In this document: in pieces, positions 22,917 to 35,114 of the stretch
Layout of the letters: each line of letters starts with the position of its first letter
How positions within the stretch are numbered: the first letter of the stretch is position 1
Assembly: GCA_037976565.1 (NCBI GenBank)
Contig: CP137679.1
Location: 7,547,973 to 7,611,972, forward strand
Reading direction: 5' to 3'
From: Mesocentrotus franciscanus
Lineage: Eukaryota > Echinodermata > Echinoidea > Camarodonta > Strongylocentrotidae
Length of the DNA stretch: 64,000 nt
Position numbers and translations under genes: made by a program
Notes under the pieces: model-generated
The model's input: the letters and a program-made list of their open reading frames with translations, nothing else
The model's database searches: none
What the model was told of the DNA's origin: nothing

Positions 22917-23394
22917 GGGGCCACCATTGTCTTATATAATCGAGAGCATATAATTTAGCATTAAAAATTTCTACTGGAAAGCTGGAACTTCGAAAGAAAA
23001 TATATTTATACTATAATATAATATAACTATAGTTTTATGCTCTTGAATCACTTATGTTAAATTTGGGCCCTTAATTATAATAGCATATTGGGTACCCAAG
23101 ACATCTTTGGTTATTAAAGCCTCATACTCATGATGAATCATTGTATTTTGATACAAAAAAGGAGATTTCCTGTGCTTCTGTTACCCCGAAAATAGTTAAA
23201 AGCAGTCCTCTCGACTGTCTAGTGTAACTAATCCTTTGTGCCATTTTGGAGCGACTACCGGGTCCCTGTGGTCTTCTGTGTGTATTAACCTATACCATAT
23301 TTCATTGTATTGTTCACAGTGGGTTTTCTATACCAAACGAGTATTTTTAAAGCAAATTATGTGTTCTAAAATGCATACAAACAATGGTGGCCCC
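22917..23394. mobile_element. TIR element of 478 bases with TA duplication
   Basis: GGGGCCACCATTGT at the left and ACAATGGTGGCCCC at the right, each next to TA (22915 and 23395). No protein. Confidence 0.75.
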
Positions 23395-23554
23395 TAAAAC
23401 ATAAAATTCGGGGACTTTGTGCAAATTTTATCCAAAAATCGGTCGGTGTCATCTTTTTCAGCATCAAAATTTACCTAGGAATCCGCACTAGAAAAAAGGT
23501 GAACACCTTTGTCCAGTTGGAGCCGTTTGTGTACCTAACCAGAAGGCTTTCCTG

Positions 23555-24200
23555 ACATCCTTAAAGTTTATCAACATGTTCAGGTATGAATCTTTGTGCT
23601 AAATACTCAACGTTATCTTCTCGATTTCTTCTCGATTTAATCTACTCCCATACAACTTTGGATCGCTCTTACGATGATGAACATGACGCTTAAACGCGAA
23701 CGTCCTGATTTAGCAAGAGCTCAAGTTAGTATGACGGGGCTTGAATAAAAACGTAAGCAAATGCCTATAAGAAAAAAACAAAAGATTCGTTTTATGCATA
23801 CTTTTTTAAGCCATTGCTTGTGCTTCCTAGCAAAAACCTTTGCTTGCAAGCAATTGCTTATTTGAAAGCATACGGATTCAAGCAAAGGCTAGTACAAGAA
23901 ATTGCTTCTTTTCATGCATACAGCCCATCAAGACATGTGTCTTAATGAAAGGTCATTCGGGGCATGATGGGGACCCTTTCAACTCGGATTTTCTTTACCA
24001 TCATTCAAATGGAATCTAAGCAATACTCTGATATGGACCACTAAAAATACATATTTAATCATTCATTGAGACACCGAGATAACAACAAATTTCCAGATGG
24101 TCTCAACTTCTGCACATGGCTGTAATATTCAAGCATACGGATATGATGTAATTGCCCGAGCAACCTAATTGGCTGTTGGTCCCCGCGTGTTTCTCATGGC
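23555..24200. repeat. Large inverted repeat, right arm
   Basis: Contiguous counterpart of the two left-arm parts at 19895-20510 and 17636-17850, in opposite orientation. Confidence 0.75.
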
Positions 24201-24229
24201 CCATCTATTCACACAGTAATACCACTAAG

Positions 24230-24485
24230 AAGCCGAACAAACAAACTATAGAATGGGGACAGGATAGAAAATAGAAGACAGAGAAGACAGAATGTGACAA
24301 TAGGAAGATAATAAAATATATTGAGGGAAAGAGGATGAGGAGTGGAGGTGGAAGATAGGATGGGAATGAGAGGGTGGAATTTAAGGATGGATAAGAGAGG
24401 ACTAAAGGATAGCGATGGAAGCATGGATTGGGGAAGAGGATGATCGAGACAGAGAGGATGGGGAAAATGATGAGAAAAAGAGGAT
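24230..24485. repeat. AG-rich low-complexity DNA
   Basis: GAGGATGAGG/GAAGACAGAG words; the minus-strand frame here is serine/proline/leucine-rich and not credible. Confidence 0.75.
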
Positions 24486-24489
24486 AAAC

Positions 24490-26150
24490 AGGAGGCTACT
24501 CCGCTAACTATAACCCGTTGCTCATGAATCGCCATTTGCCCTGACGCAGAATTACGTCAGTGACTGACGCAGTCTTTTACGCAGATCGTATAAAAACGCT
24601 AAATGCAGACTGAAAAGTGCAGACACTGCGTTATAAATGACTGGCCTATATCTGGCTTGGTTAGCGTAGGTAATAACACTATCGAAATAACATTTCGTGT
24701 GCTACGGGCATTATATAGTGTCCTAGCTACGTTTGCATCAATTACGTCTTTCGGCAGTGCCGTAGAGATTAGAGATTATCTCCAGACTTAAGAAACTACA
24801 TAATTTTATTATATAAACAATAGCCACGCAGTCGGACTCATGGTTAATTGATTAGCAGAGAGCCACCCGCTTGTACTGTTATGGCTTCTTTCCATAAAAC
24901 GTCACGACGTAGGCCTATCAGAATATTTTCTAAAGAAGACATTTTAAAGAAAAAAAGCCCAACAAAAATCAAAACAAGGAATTTTATCTCGATTCGTGTG
25001 TATATCTTTTATCATAATTCAATATACGTTGCCAAAATTCCTTGATCACAAAACATCTGCGCAAAAATGGTAAACAACGTAAGAAAAGATATGGGTAGCA
25101 AGAACACTTTGATAATACGATTTCAAAATACATTGCTGCATAAGTTAAACACTGTATGTTTTCATGAATGACAAAACACCTTTCATCATAAGATGTCACA
25201 ATAATGTATTGCAGCCTTTGTTCAATATTGAATGTTTTGAATAGAAATGTTTTAGAAATCTATGAAAATAATTTCAGACAAATATATCATAAATGACATC
25301 ACAAAAACGACATTTCATATTTGTCAGTGTCTTTTCCATCCATAACAAGATGAGTTTCATTTTGCGTTTCCATCATACCTTTTCAATTTGGAGAGTGTTT
25401 CAATTTTAATACTAGGATTTCATAATCTATTCTTGAAAATATAAATTACGATTTTCATATTATAACTATAGTATTTACAATTAAATTACATAAGCAGATC
25501 TATATACTAAATAATTTTCTTATATACATTTGTGGTGACAACAAGATGAACTTTTCGATCAGCCAAAATATTTCTTCATTCAAATATAGCCAATTAATTA
25601 TGGTGAACAATTTTCAGAATAAATGTGATTATTGCTATGTGCTCAACAAGTTTGTAATTCTACGTATTTGCATAACCGCGCAATTCTAGAAGAAAAAAAA
25701 GCAATATAAACGTTCGGTCTTTACTGTAGCATTGTTTTTCTAATGCAAGCACAGCTTTCACTGATAAGGTAAATGCCAGTTTTTTTTCCAAATTTATTTT
25801 CGAGGCTAAAAACAAAATCTAGATTTGCGAGGTGAAATGGATGAATGCACATATATTGGCATGTTTCTAGCTATCATGTCAAAGAATAGCTATTGACAAA
25901 ACACTTTCATTTAAAAAGAAAACAGGCCTATATTCTTCTTGAGTATGATGTCAAACTGAAATGGCCGCAGATATAGGACTCCACAAATGCCGAAGAAACA
26001 GCCCATTATTATGAAGATATTCGGATACCTCGCTGCCCAAATATGGTGTGGTGGTTGCCCGAATATCGTAACTTTTAAAATCGCCGGGGGTTGCAGTTTC
26101 CCCAGATCCCCCCGCCTCATATATATATATATACGCCAATGTTGATGAGG
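24490..26150. other. Intergenic, nothing assigned
   Basis: AT-rich DNA downstream of the PhyH gene. No exon, repeat pair or RNA gene was recognised. No AATAAA on the minus strand is obvious in the first 200 bases after the PhyH stop. Confidence 0.45.
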
Positions 26151-26190
26151 AAGAGTTAAATCTGTCTTAAAGTTTTAAAGTAGAATGATC

Positions 26191-26292
26191 CTACTGCTCC
26201 GCTTTAACCGTCTTGTCGTTCTTTGGGTCTAGGAAATCTTTCCCGGTCAGATCAGGTACATCAGAGCATTCCAAGATGGCGGAATTAGGCAC
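26191..26292 (-). CDS. PhyH exon 7 with stop (residues 253-285)
   Basis: [20 protein letters not shown], then [13 protein letters not shown] and TAG. Acceptor TAACAG|GTGCC, phase 0. Confidence 0.83.
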   Translation of the reverse strand: MPNSAILECSDVPDLTGKDFLDPKNDKTVKAEQ

Positions 26293-29264
26293 CTGTTAAC
26301 AGAGAAGAAAAAGTGAGTCAAAATGCTATGAACCATGCGTCATTTCTTCTAACGTAGGGCAGCGTCAGCGACTGCAGTGGTCTTCGAAAAGTCACGTGAG
26401 TATATATTAACAGCGCTTGTAAAAAAAAAAAACTGTGACTAAAATGAGGTTACGAAAAGAAAGAAACTTTCGACACAATGAGAAATAATTGTAGACTGTT
26501 GCATGATAATGTTAAATTCTAGTACCGCAATATTTTTAATACATTATCCCTTAACACCACTTCTCTGATATGTTTCCTGTACATCAGATGAGATGTCACA
26601 ATAAACATGATCTACGTCATGTACGTGGTTCGAGAATATAGGCGCTGATCCGCGGTTCTTTCTTTGCTTAACGTTGTGTTTTCTTTCTCTCATTTTGATT
26701 AGTTTAGGCCTACACAAAATTTTGATTTTATTTAAATAAATTGATTTCATTCCATTTCATTTCATCATTTCTTATTATTATCATTCAATATCATAATGAT
26801 ATGATATGATATCATTTAATTTCATATCAGTGATATATTTTCGATTCAATTCATTTCATTTCATGCCACTTATAACTTACGATGGTCATAGGTGTGTACT
26901 GAGGATGGTGATGTGGAATCATAGGGTCATTATCCTTTCGGTTATAGGCTAGTATGAAGGACCACCTTCTTCTGTCGCTGCTGTTAGCGCTGCTACAGTG
27001 CAGAAGGTTGCAGTGGAAGAAAATGGCGTCTCCTGCGTTGAGTTCGACGAAAGCGACGCCGAGCTTTTCTTGGCGAACTCGACCCTTTCGAGATCGGCCC
27101 CCGTCTGGCCTCCGACCATGACATGATCCACGCGACCAAGTTTATGAGATCCGGGAATTATCTACAAATATGAGAAAAGAGACGAGATTTTGAGATTATA
27201 TTTTGTGTGAATACAGCCAAATTAGCCTGAATCCAATCCAAGTTTGTATAGCTTTAACCTTTTCATCATTTATTTAATAAGTATCATTGTCTGCAGGAAA
27301 TCGATCAATTCGTGGCTCTGGATGGCAATATCCTGCTTTAATAAAAAAAATACATTTTTATTGATGTAATGTTCAGACATTAAAAACCCCGGATCGTCCC
27401 CCCCTTTTTCTGGCCTACTGTTTAACCCCTACATTCATCATTCTAATGAATGGAGTAGAGTAGCACACGTGTCCCAAACTACTACAAAGTAACAGTCTGT
27501 AAACCATTTTAAAATGTCATTGTATTCAAATTTATGCTTTGCTGCTTTATTTGCCTACACAAGCATTTGCATCAAGTACAAGAAATTGCTTGTCAAGCAG
27601 AAGATCAAGCTCAAACAACTGCTTGAATCATTATGCATATTAATCTTTATTTTGTGCTCAAAACTTTTGCTTGCTTTAGTTCAGAAAGCATATATGCTCA
27701 CGGTTTCAACAAAAGTGACGTCACGTCGTCGGTGCGAACACGATTCATGGAAGAACAAAGGCTGGTTTCGAATAGTGCATTCAAATGTCATGCATGTGGG
27801 GGCGTGGGGCGGGGGAATTTTCACCAGTGCCAGACATCCTTACCGTTTCTCATCATGTTCAGCTATGAATCTGTGTGCTAACCACGCAACGTTCTCCTTG
27901 TCGAAATGGAATAGTGTCCGATAGGGCTCGGGAGCAAATTCTTCTCGATTTATTCTACTCAAGTAAAAATTTGGTTTTTCTCTTACAAGCTTTAACATCA
28001 TGCTTAAACGCGAGCGTCCCAATTAAGCAAGACCTCAAGTTGATATGACGGAGCTTTGAGAAAGCGTAAGCAAATGCTTATAGGAACAAGCATAAGATTT
28101 GTTTTATGCATACGTTTTTAAGCTATTGCTTGATCTTTAAGCAATTGGTTGTGGTCAGCAAGCAATTGTTTGTGATTCCTAGAAAAAAAAATTTGCTTGC
28201 AAGCAATTGCTTATATTTTTATGCATACGGATTCAAGCAAAAGGCTAGCACAAGTGATTGATTTTTTATGCATACGGCCCAATTACCCCTCCATTCATCT
28301 AAATTATTTCCTTATTCTCTTTTCATTGATTTTCTCTTAGGATTTTTTTTATTTTTAATTTCCTTCTCCGGATTCTCTTTCTTCAATTGTTTGAACCGAA
28401 AGCTCTTATTAAAGATTGTGTACCTTCCCAATTGTGGCTGCTGTTGTAGTACAATGAATGCCTTTCCTTCTAGTATTTCTTTATAATAACACATTCGCAA
28501 AAAACTTTCGAGAACTCAATTTAAAGGCAATTTCATTACCCTATCGTATTATCAAGTAGAAATCACGTTCGGATTACGTATGACGTCATTGTAATGTTCA
28601 CATATTTAAATAGGTGACGGACAGGGCTATTGAAGTTGCCTTAGGTTGATTTGTCAGCCGTTGTTGTGATCGTGGTTATAAAATTGAATATATCAATTTT
28701 TGGAAGTAACTCCACCAAAATGTGACTTGGGAGTTTTCTTTACCTGGAGACATCCATTCTCCCTGTCACATTTATCAACTGCAATGAATGTAGAGATCAT
28801 CATGTCAGGAAAAAGGCATCCATTCTTGTACCAGTACCTACAGTTGAACCAACAACAAAAAAAGATCAGGAAACGAAAACATGTGATATTAGAAATGATT
28901 GCACGACACATGCTCCGGCAGCACTTAAACGCTTTAATTTGTGGTCGGTTTTCAACACTTAAACGAATTTCTAACTTCGATTAAAAACAAAATAATAATT
29001 GGGTCACATTTCACCACGTCCACAGAAATATTGATACAGTATCATGTCAAAGCTATTAAAAAGAATAAATCATCAAAAGTGATTCAGGCAAGAATTCCCA
29101 AGGAGAAGAAATTGAATAGAAGTACCCGTAGTCTTGATGCCAGACGAAACTTCCACCTGTCATTGGTTCCTTCATGATCATCTTGGTGTGATAATGGTAA
29201 GCTTCTCCTCCAAGGAGCTGAACATGAGGAAAGGGAGAGAGTTAGAGAGAGAAAGAGAGATATC

Positions 29265-29295
<31 letters not shown>

Positions 29296-29382
29296 GGAGG
29301 GAGAGAGAGAACGGGAGAAAGAGAAGAAAAGAAAATGAAGAAAAGGGAAGAGGGGCCAGAAGAGAATAGAGATGAGTAATAA

Positions 29383-29419
<37 letters not shown>

Positions 29420-32186
29420 AACGATTGGGGTATGGAAGAGGGAGAGTAATTTTCGTTTATGAGTGGAAGCACGTTTACTGACAATTCTTCTTTTACCCTA
29501 CGGAGAGCTCCTTTCTTTTGCTTGTTTGTTGTTTTACTATTGACAACGATGCAAAAGCTTCTTAAAACTAATGTTTCGTGTCATTGATAGTGAAAGATTA
29601 TTGTACCGGCCTCCTAAATAATGGCAACCTTTCCGCTTCGTCCCGCAAATCTTGATTTGCTTGCACTAATTCGACTCGGCGGTTGGGAGTCGCAGAGCAG
29701 CACACAAACCATAACAACAATTTATGTCAAAAAGTAGATATGTTTACTGACAACTTTTAGAATGTAATACCTTTTCGGAAACCCCAGCGACTTTTTGTGA
29801 TCTTGCAATCATGCCAGTGATGTCATTTCCCGGATGGCTCCAGATGACGATTCGGGTATTACGACCATGACCGTCGTTAATGGCGTAAGCGTGTTTCGTA
29901 ATCCCCTCATCGTTGTCCAGTGCTTTCTGTAACTTTGTCAGCTCTGCTTGGTTCAGTAATGACCTTTAATTATGATGGTGAAGATCAGTTTAAACTTAAA
30001 GTTTAAGTTTTCCTTAAAGGGGAACAATATGTGTGTACAGCTCGTATGTATAAATTGAACTTTAATAACCCAAGTCGGACTTTGGTTCCACGCTTACCCT
30101 ATTCTAGGCGAAGTCATGCGTTCACGCGCATGCGACGTGGCGTCTTCCCCCGCCCCCACTCCGGGGTCGGATGGACCGCATTCGTGTTCCCAAAATCTCC
30201 GGTAAAGGGGTACTTTTCGCGCGACAAGGTCCGTCTACTCACAAATGGCTTTCACGTTTATCGCAAGATTAAAAGCTTTTTCAACTTCCTACATCTCTTT
30301 CCAGAGATAACATTTGAAGCTGATACTTTAATACAGAAGAGCAGCGCGTAACTCCTAGCATAGAAGGCTAAATGAGTTTTGGTGATTGATCCCCGTTAAA
30401 AAGGTTGGGGCGGATTAAACTCAAATTAAAGAACTGACACATGCACGTTTGATGTATTAAACATAAAGGTACTGCCCTTATTGGTGAATTTCATTGATAA
30501 AACCCCAAAGAGAGATAATTTACAACTTTTCAAAAAAATAGGTCAGTATAATTACCATTGTTTAGCATTTTACAGAAACCCCCAAAATCGCGAGTGATTA
30601 TGACGTTCTTGCGGCAACTTGAAACTCACGCACACACACCCCCACATCCTCACTCACATGCGCACAAACACACAAAATATCCATATGAAAATAAACGAGA
30701 AGTTTCTGTTGTTGAATAGTATCGGTGGTGATTGCAGTTTGGTGTACTTTTGATCTATGCCAGTGGTTACGTGCTGATCTTTATTCACACGTTAATGACA
30801 CAGACAAAATTAATCAAGTTGAACTTTGGAACGGCTTTGGCAACAAGGTCCCTAGATTTTTGGTGTTGTGTAAACAAGTTCATAACTTCAAAAAATAAAC
30901 AAGTAACGCCCCCAAAGGCTAATTTTGAAAAAAACAGATCTTCGAAAATATTCTTGCTGTTGATAATGTTTTTATTACGCTAAATATATTTGTTAATAAT
31001 AATATTCCGCTTTTCCCCGTACCTTGTGATCTGCAGTCGGGTGACTTATCCACTAGACCACAACACCTCTACAATGCCTACAATACTTATATGTCTCTTT
31101 GTCTATATATAAAGAGTGTGGTTTCTCCCCCCTCCTCTCTCTCTACCCCCTCTCTCTTTATCTATCTCTTAAATCTTGAGTACCTAGCCTTTTCTCTGAC
31201 TCTCATCTTGCTGGCTATCTATTCCTGTCTGTGTCCTATGCCCATACACTCTACATGCTTATCCCCCAACTCCCCCTTCTCTCTTACTCTCTCTCTCTCT
31301 CTCTCCATCGACAGATCTACCATTAAGGTACATCTTTTTATTATTTTGTCTATTTATCTTTCTCTTTAATTCTTTTATTCTTCTTCTGTGCCGTAACCAT
31401 TTGTCTCTTGCAGTCAATACAAAATGTATGTGTAATTGCGTTTTTACAGAAGGCGTATCAATCATATCTGATAGATTATATGACGTATGAGGGCCTTTGA
31501 GTATCTTTAGCGCCACCATCCGAATAATGATGACGGCCCTTTGGCAGACCAGAGAGCCGTCAAGTTCAGATCACGGTTTATGTATCTGTAGACTATATAG
31601 GCCTATGTTAACCCGTTTACCAACCTGACAATGAAATAGCCTTGATCGTTGTACCCTCTCAAAACATCAGGGTCCGTGACCAGGTCCTCAGAAAACTCAA
31701 AATCTAGGAGTCGGAAATTTAAAAATGAAGGTTAATCTACCACTCTCACACACGTCTGTAAAATGTCAGAGGAAATTACCAGCAGGCATTACGGGTTGAA
31801 GGATAGAAAAAATGGAGCATGAATGAAAAAAATTCATAGTGATCAATTTCAAATTAAGTTTAAAAAAAAATAAATAAAGTTTCAAGACACCCCTCTCGTA
31901 CAAGTATTATAGGCCTACATGTAACATGGTTTGTACCCTAGCTAAAGTCAAGTGCCGATTATTATGGATTGTAGCATTGACTAAGAAAACATAAATTGCT
32001 ATTAGGTTATTAATAAAGACCTACACGTCTTGGCAATATATAATGCAAGAAAACTAATTTACACGTAAACAAATTGCCAAATAAAATAAACGTAAACTTC
32101 GATCAGCGATTTCATATGAATTGTAGTAAGTTAGAAGATTTCTGCAAAGAACATAAATGTACAAGTATACCTGTTTTGACCGCCAT
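26191..32186 (-). CDS. PhyH-family Fe(II)/2-oxoglutarate dioxygenase, seven exons
   Basis: Non-haem iron dioxygenase of the phytanoyl-CoA hydroxylase fold, using 2-oxoglutarate and O2 to hydroxylate a small substrate. Exons (minus): 32186-32171, 31703-31625, 29963-29771, 29217-29126, 28837-28744, 27161-26881, 26292-26191; GT-AG throughout. About 285 aa. Seen: [18 protein letters not shown] near residue 22, [16 protein letters not shown] near 99, the iron ligands HQD (H123, D125) in [22 protein letters not shown] near 155, and [15 protein letters not shown] with the second iron His (about H213), followed by RRRW with the likely 2OG-binding Arg. Exon 6 is 281 bases where its flanking phases (0 and 0) need a multiple of three; one base seems missing at 27065-27068. 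The substrate is unknown. It looks nearer the bacterial-type proline-4-hydroxylase/ectoine-hydroxylase-like branch than human PHYH. Start: ATG in AACAATGG context. There is no obvious targeting signal. Confidence 0.87.
26881..27161 (-). CDS. PhyH exon 6 with apparent frameshift (residues 159-252)
   Basis: Starts [18 protein letters not shown]. After AK the family reading continues one frame over as [30 protein letters not shown] and [15 protein letters not shown]. Exact length 281; a single A lost from the A4 run (TTTT at 27065-27068 on the plus strand) explains both the shift and the phase. Confidence 0.85.
27530..28282. repeat. AGCAATTGCT-family repeat in PhyH intron 5
   Basis: 27835-28282 matches 23555-23970 in the same orientation, and 27540-27690 has further CAAGCATTTGC/TTGCTTGTCAAGC words. 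Open frames here belong to the repeat. Confidence 0.7.
28744..28837 (-). CDS. PhyH exon 5 (residues 127-158)
   Basis: [20 protein letters not shown], then [11 protein letters not shown]. Acceptor TGTAG|GTAC, donor CAG|GTAAAG, phase 0. Confidence 0.88.
29126..29217 (-). CDS. PhyH exon 4 with HxD iron motif (residues 97-127)
   Basis: [20 protein letters not shown], then [11 protein letters not shown]. His123 and Asp125 are the first two iron ligands. Acceptor TTCAG|CTCC, donor GG|GTACTT. Confidence 0.88.
29222..29430. repeat. GA-rich low-complexity DNA in PhyH intron 3
   Basis: AGAGAGAG, GACAGAGA and GATAGATA runs immediately beside exon 4. Confidence 0.9.
29771..29963 (-). CDS. PhyH exon 3 (residues 32-96)
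   Basis: [20 protein letters not shown], then [20 protein letters not shown] and QKVAGVSEK. Donor AAG|GTATTA, phase 0. Confidence 0.86.
29990..30720. other. PhyH intron 2 region, unassigned
   Basis: Includes a CG-rich stretch (30100-30240) with an arginine-rich open frame of about 106 codons on the plus strand that shows no family motif, and a CA-rich stretch at 30630-30675. Confidence 0.4.
30725..30940. repeat. Inverted partner of 33620-33868
   Basis: GGTGGTGATTGCAGTTTGGT, CTTTTGATCTATGCCAGTGG and the end GCCCCCAAAGGCTAAT match the reverse complement of 33620-33868. Confidence 0.75.
31125..31315. repeat. CT-rich low-complexity DNA
   Basis: CTCTCT/TATCTATC words in PhyH intron 2. Confidence 0.85.
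31625..31703 (-). CDS. PhyH exon 2 (residues 6-32)
   Basis: [18 protein letters not shown], then NDQGYFIVR. Acceptor CCTAG|AT, donor AG|GTTGGT, phase 2. Confidence 0.85.
32171..32186 (-). CDS. PhyH exon 1 (MAVKT)
   Basis: Sixteen coding bases, ATG GCG GTC AAA ACA G, donor G|GTATAC; too short for any frame search. Joins exon 2 as [14 protein letters not shown]. Confidence 0.65.
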
Positions 32187-33188
32187 TGTTCTCCGTGTCA
32201 CGTTTTCCTGCCACAAAATTACGCTGGAAACGAACACGTAATCGCACTCTTTGAAATATATGTGATGATACAAGAAACTCGCTGACAAATATAAAATATA
32301 GGTAATGGCCGTGGAAGGAATACATGTAGGGCTTACGCATCTGCTAATAATCAGATGCATGGCCTATTTTTATGACCTTTTAATAGCTAGGTTAATCGGG
32401 AGCGGAGTTTAGGTAACTTCATGGTGGGCGAGTGATGACCATGGTCGCGTGTCTCATAATTATGACATAATGAAGTTTGAAAGAATGTACTTTTGGGAGT
32501 TCAAGATACGGATAAGAGCGAGAAAACGGTTCGAAGGGGGAGTATTATGTCGTGTACGAGATCATACGAAAATAGGAATCGAGGAAAATCGGGAATTGGA
32601 CAATTTGACAATTGGGGAAAATATAGCCTTATACTTTAATCAAGGTTTGTTTAGTTTTATCATCTTCTTTCTATTTCGGTTAACTTGGTAAGTATTCGCG
32701 TTGATGTAAATTATTCTCTAATAGACCCCTTATCTTTTCTTCAAGTCAAGAAAACATAGATAGGAAAGCCTCAATGCATGCGGGTAAAATGTCGAACAAG
32801 GATTGATAGCGGAGATATTAATTGGGTTAATGATACCAAACAAAACCACAACAATGATCGAGCCAAAAATCAACATTATCAGATGACAAAGAGAGCAAGG
32901 TCCGCTTATAATTGCACATAGTTAAAAAGAGAACTTTGATATTAATGATATAAATCTCTTTAAATATATACATGTAGAAAAAAAATTAAAGTAAACTAAA
33001 ATATTTATGGAATTGAAGACGTGTTCGTTTATCGACAAACAATGATGTTTGTTTTTTCACATATTGTAACTTGAAGCTTTCGGGTTAAAAGAACATCAAC
33101 CAGCCGGAGGGGATATAGTGTGGGGGGTGGAAGAAAGCACGCTCTTCATAGATAGACAAAGCGCTATATAGACATTAACAAATATACT
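32187..33188. other. Upstream region of the PhyH gene, nothing assigned
   Basis: No clear TATA box or second exon. A plus-strand frame of 80 codons at 32449 shows no known motif. Confidence 0.4.
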
Positions 33189-33568
33189 ATGCATATGTTT
33201 GTGTGTGCGCGTGTGAGTGTGGATATGAGGGCGTGTGCGCGTGAGATTCAAGTAGCCTATAAAGCTTCAAATCCCAAAACAGTGAGTTTAACCCCCTCCC
33301 CTCCCCCAACCGATTAATAGGGGATCATTTATCACTAAATCTCAGTTTGCCTTCCTTTTCTCATCCATAACATGTTCTTTTTATTATTCAATATTTGTTT
33401 TCTTTATTTGTTTCTGTTCGATTATTTCATATCAGACTCTCCATTAATTAGTTATTTGATAATGAATTTTATCTGGCGGTGATTAGTCTTTGATTATTGT
33501 ATATTTCAGGTTCACAGCAAGATGGACTGTTACCTCCTATTTTTCGATATCATTAAAACCTTTTGAAT
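33189..33568 (+). repeat. Direct duplication, copy 1
   Basis: Nearly identical to 34583-34958 (starts ATGCATATGTTTGTGTGTGC, ends CATTAAAACCTTTTGAAT), differing by a few substitutions and short indels. The offset is about 1394 bases. Confidence 0.88.
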
Positions 33569-33619
33569 ATACTTAGCACAACATACACAAAAAGCAATAG
33601 CAAGGATAAAAGTTTAAAG

Positions 33620-33868
33620 ATCTTTGTTTTTATTAGCCTTTTGGGGGTGTTATTTATTTCGTTTTGAGGTTGTGAAACTTATTTACACCTAAATTAACAC
33701 CAGAAATCAGTAGCTTAAAACAGTTTAGAGATCTTGTTGTTGCCATAGTTCCAAAGTTTAACTTGATTTATATTGGCTGTGTCAACGTACGTGTGACTGA
33801 AGATCAGCACGTAACCATCACTGGCATAGATCAAAAGAGTATCAAACAGCAATCACCACCGATAGGCG
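33620..33868. repeat. Dispersed repeat, inverted relative of 30725-30940
   Basis: TTAGCCTTTTGGGGGTGTTA through GATCAAAAGAGTATCAAAC and CAATCACCACCGATAGG. Confidence 0.75.
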
Positions 33869-33899
33869 CGCGGGAAACAGTTTGGGATGTGGGGGGTCA

Positions 33900-34560
33900 C
33901 CAGGGGGCTCACCTTTCAGGGGCAGTGGCATAATGAGGGAAAAACGTTTGGGGGCAGAAGAAAAATCTGCATCATCATCATCACTCTTACATGTTACATG
34001 CAGGCCCTGCGGAATGTTTTTCAAAGTGGAGTATTATAACGATCAGGTAGAGCGTAGCGAGCGAGGCGAGTGGAGCGTAACTTGGCATGGGGTCCAGGGG
34101 CGGAGCCCCCGGAAGCTCAGTGGTTTTAGGCATTAAATTACGGTCAGATAAGCATATTTAGATACCTTATTTGTGACACTGGCAGGTCACTAATTCGCAT
34201 GGGGTCCAGGGGGCTGACCCCCACAAAGCTCAGGGGTTTAAGGCATTTAATTATGGTCAGATGAGCATTCAGGGGCCCGTCTTAGGGCCCCAGGTGGGTT
34301 CAAGGGAGCAGAGCCCCCGGATGCCAAGAAGGTTTTAGGCATTTAATTACGGTCAGATGAGCATATTTTGATACCTTAATTACTAGTATTTGTGACACTG
34401 GCAGGTCACTAATTGGCGGGTGGTCCAGGGGGCTGAGCCCCATGAAGCTCAGGGGTTTTAGGCATTTAATTACGGTCAGATGAGCATCCAGAGGCCCGCC
34501 CCTCCCCCCCCCCCACCACCACTTCCTGCGCCTATGACCACTAATACTATTCAACAACAT
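33900..34560. repeat. Tandem GGGGTCCAGGGGGCTGAGCCCC repeat block
   Basis: Four degenerate units of about 90-130 bases, each with a GTCCAGGGGGCTGAGCCCC hairpin, GCTCAGGGGTTTTAGGCATT and ACGGTCAGATGAGCAT. Two also carry TGTGACACTGGCAGGTCACT. Inverted relative at 19345-19870. It separates the two copies of the direct duplication. Confidence 0.8.
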
Positions 34561-34582
34561 AAACTTCTATTATATTTTTCAT

Positions 34583-34958
34583 ATGCATATGTTTGTGTGT
34601 GCGCGTGTGAGTGTGGATATGAGGGCGTGTGCGCGTGAGATTCAATTAGCCTTTAAAGCTTCAAATCCCAAAACAGTGAGTTTAACCCCCTCCCCCCAAC
34701 CGATTTATAGGGGATCAATTATCACTAAATCTCAGTTTACCTTCCTTGTCTCATCCATAACATGTTCTTTTTATCATTCAATATTTGTTTTCTTTATTTG
34801 TTTCTGTTCGATTATTTCATATCAGACTCTCCATTAATTAGTTATTTGATAATGAATTTTATCTGGCGGTGATTAGTCTTTGATTATTGTATATTTCAGG
34901 TTCACAGCAAGATGGACTGTTACCTCCTATTTTTCGATATCATTAAAACCTTTTGAAT
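34583..34958 (+). repeat. Direct duplication, copy 2
   Basis: Partner of 33189-33568. Confidence 0.88.
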
Positions 34959-35114
34959 TTTCTTTCCTTGTGATATAATACATCATAATTCACAGCAAGA
35001 ACTTTCTGTCTCTATTTATTCTTTCAAATCTCGATCTGAATGCCAAGATTTTCCCTATTTTCCCTGTTCTTTCCCAGTAGCATGTCCTACTGAATCTAAA
35101 TACAGAATCTGAAT

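Noticed and set aside
30031..30351. Arginine-rich plus-strand frame of 106 codons
   Set aside because: Antisense in a PhyH intron, no motif, no supporting splice structure.
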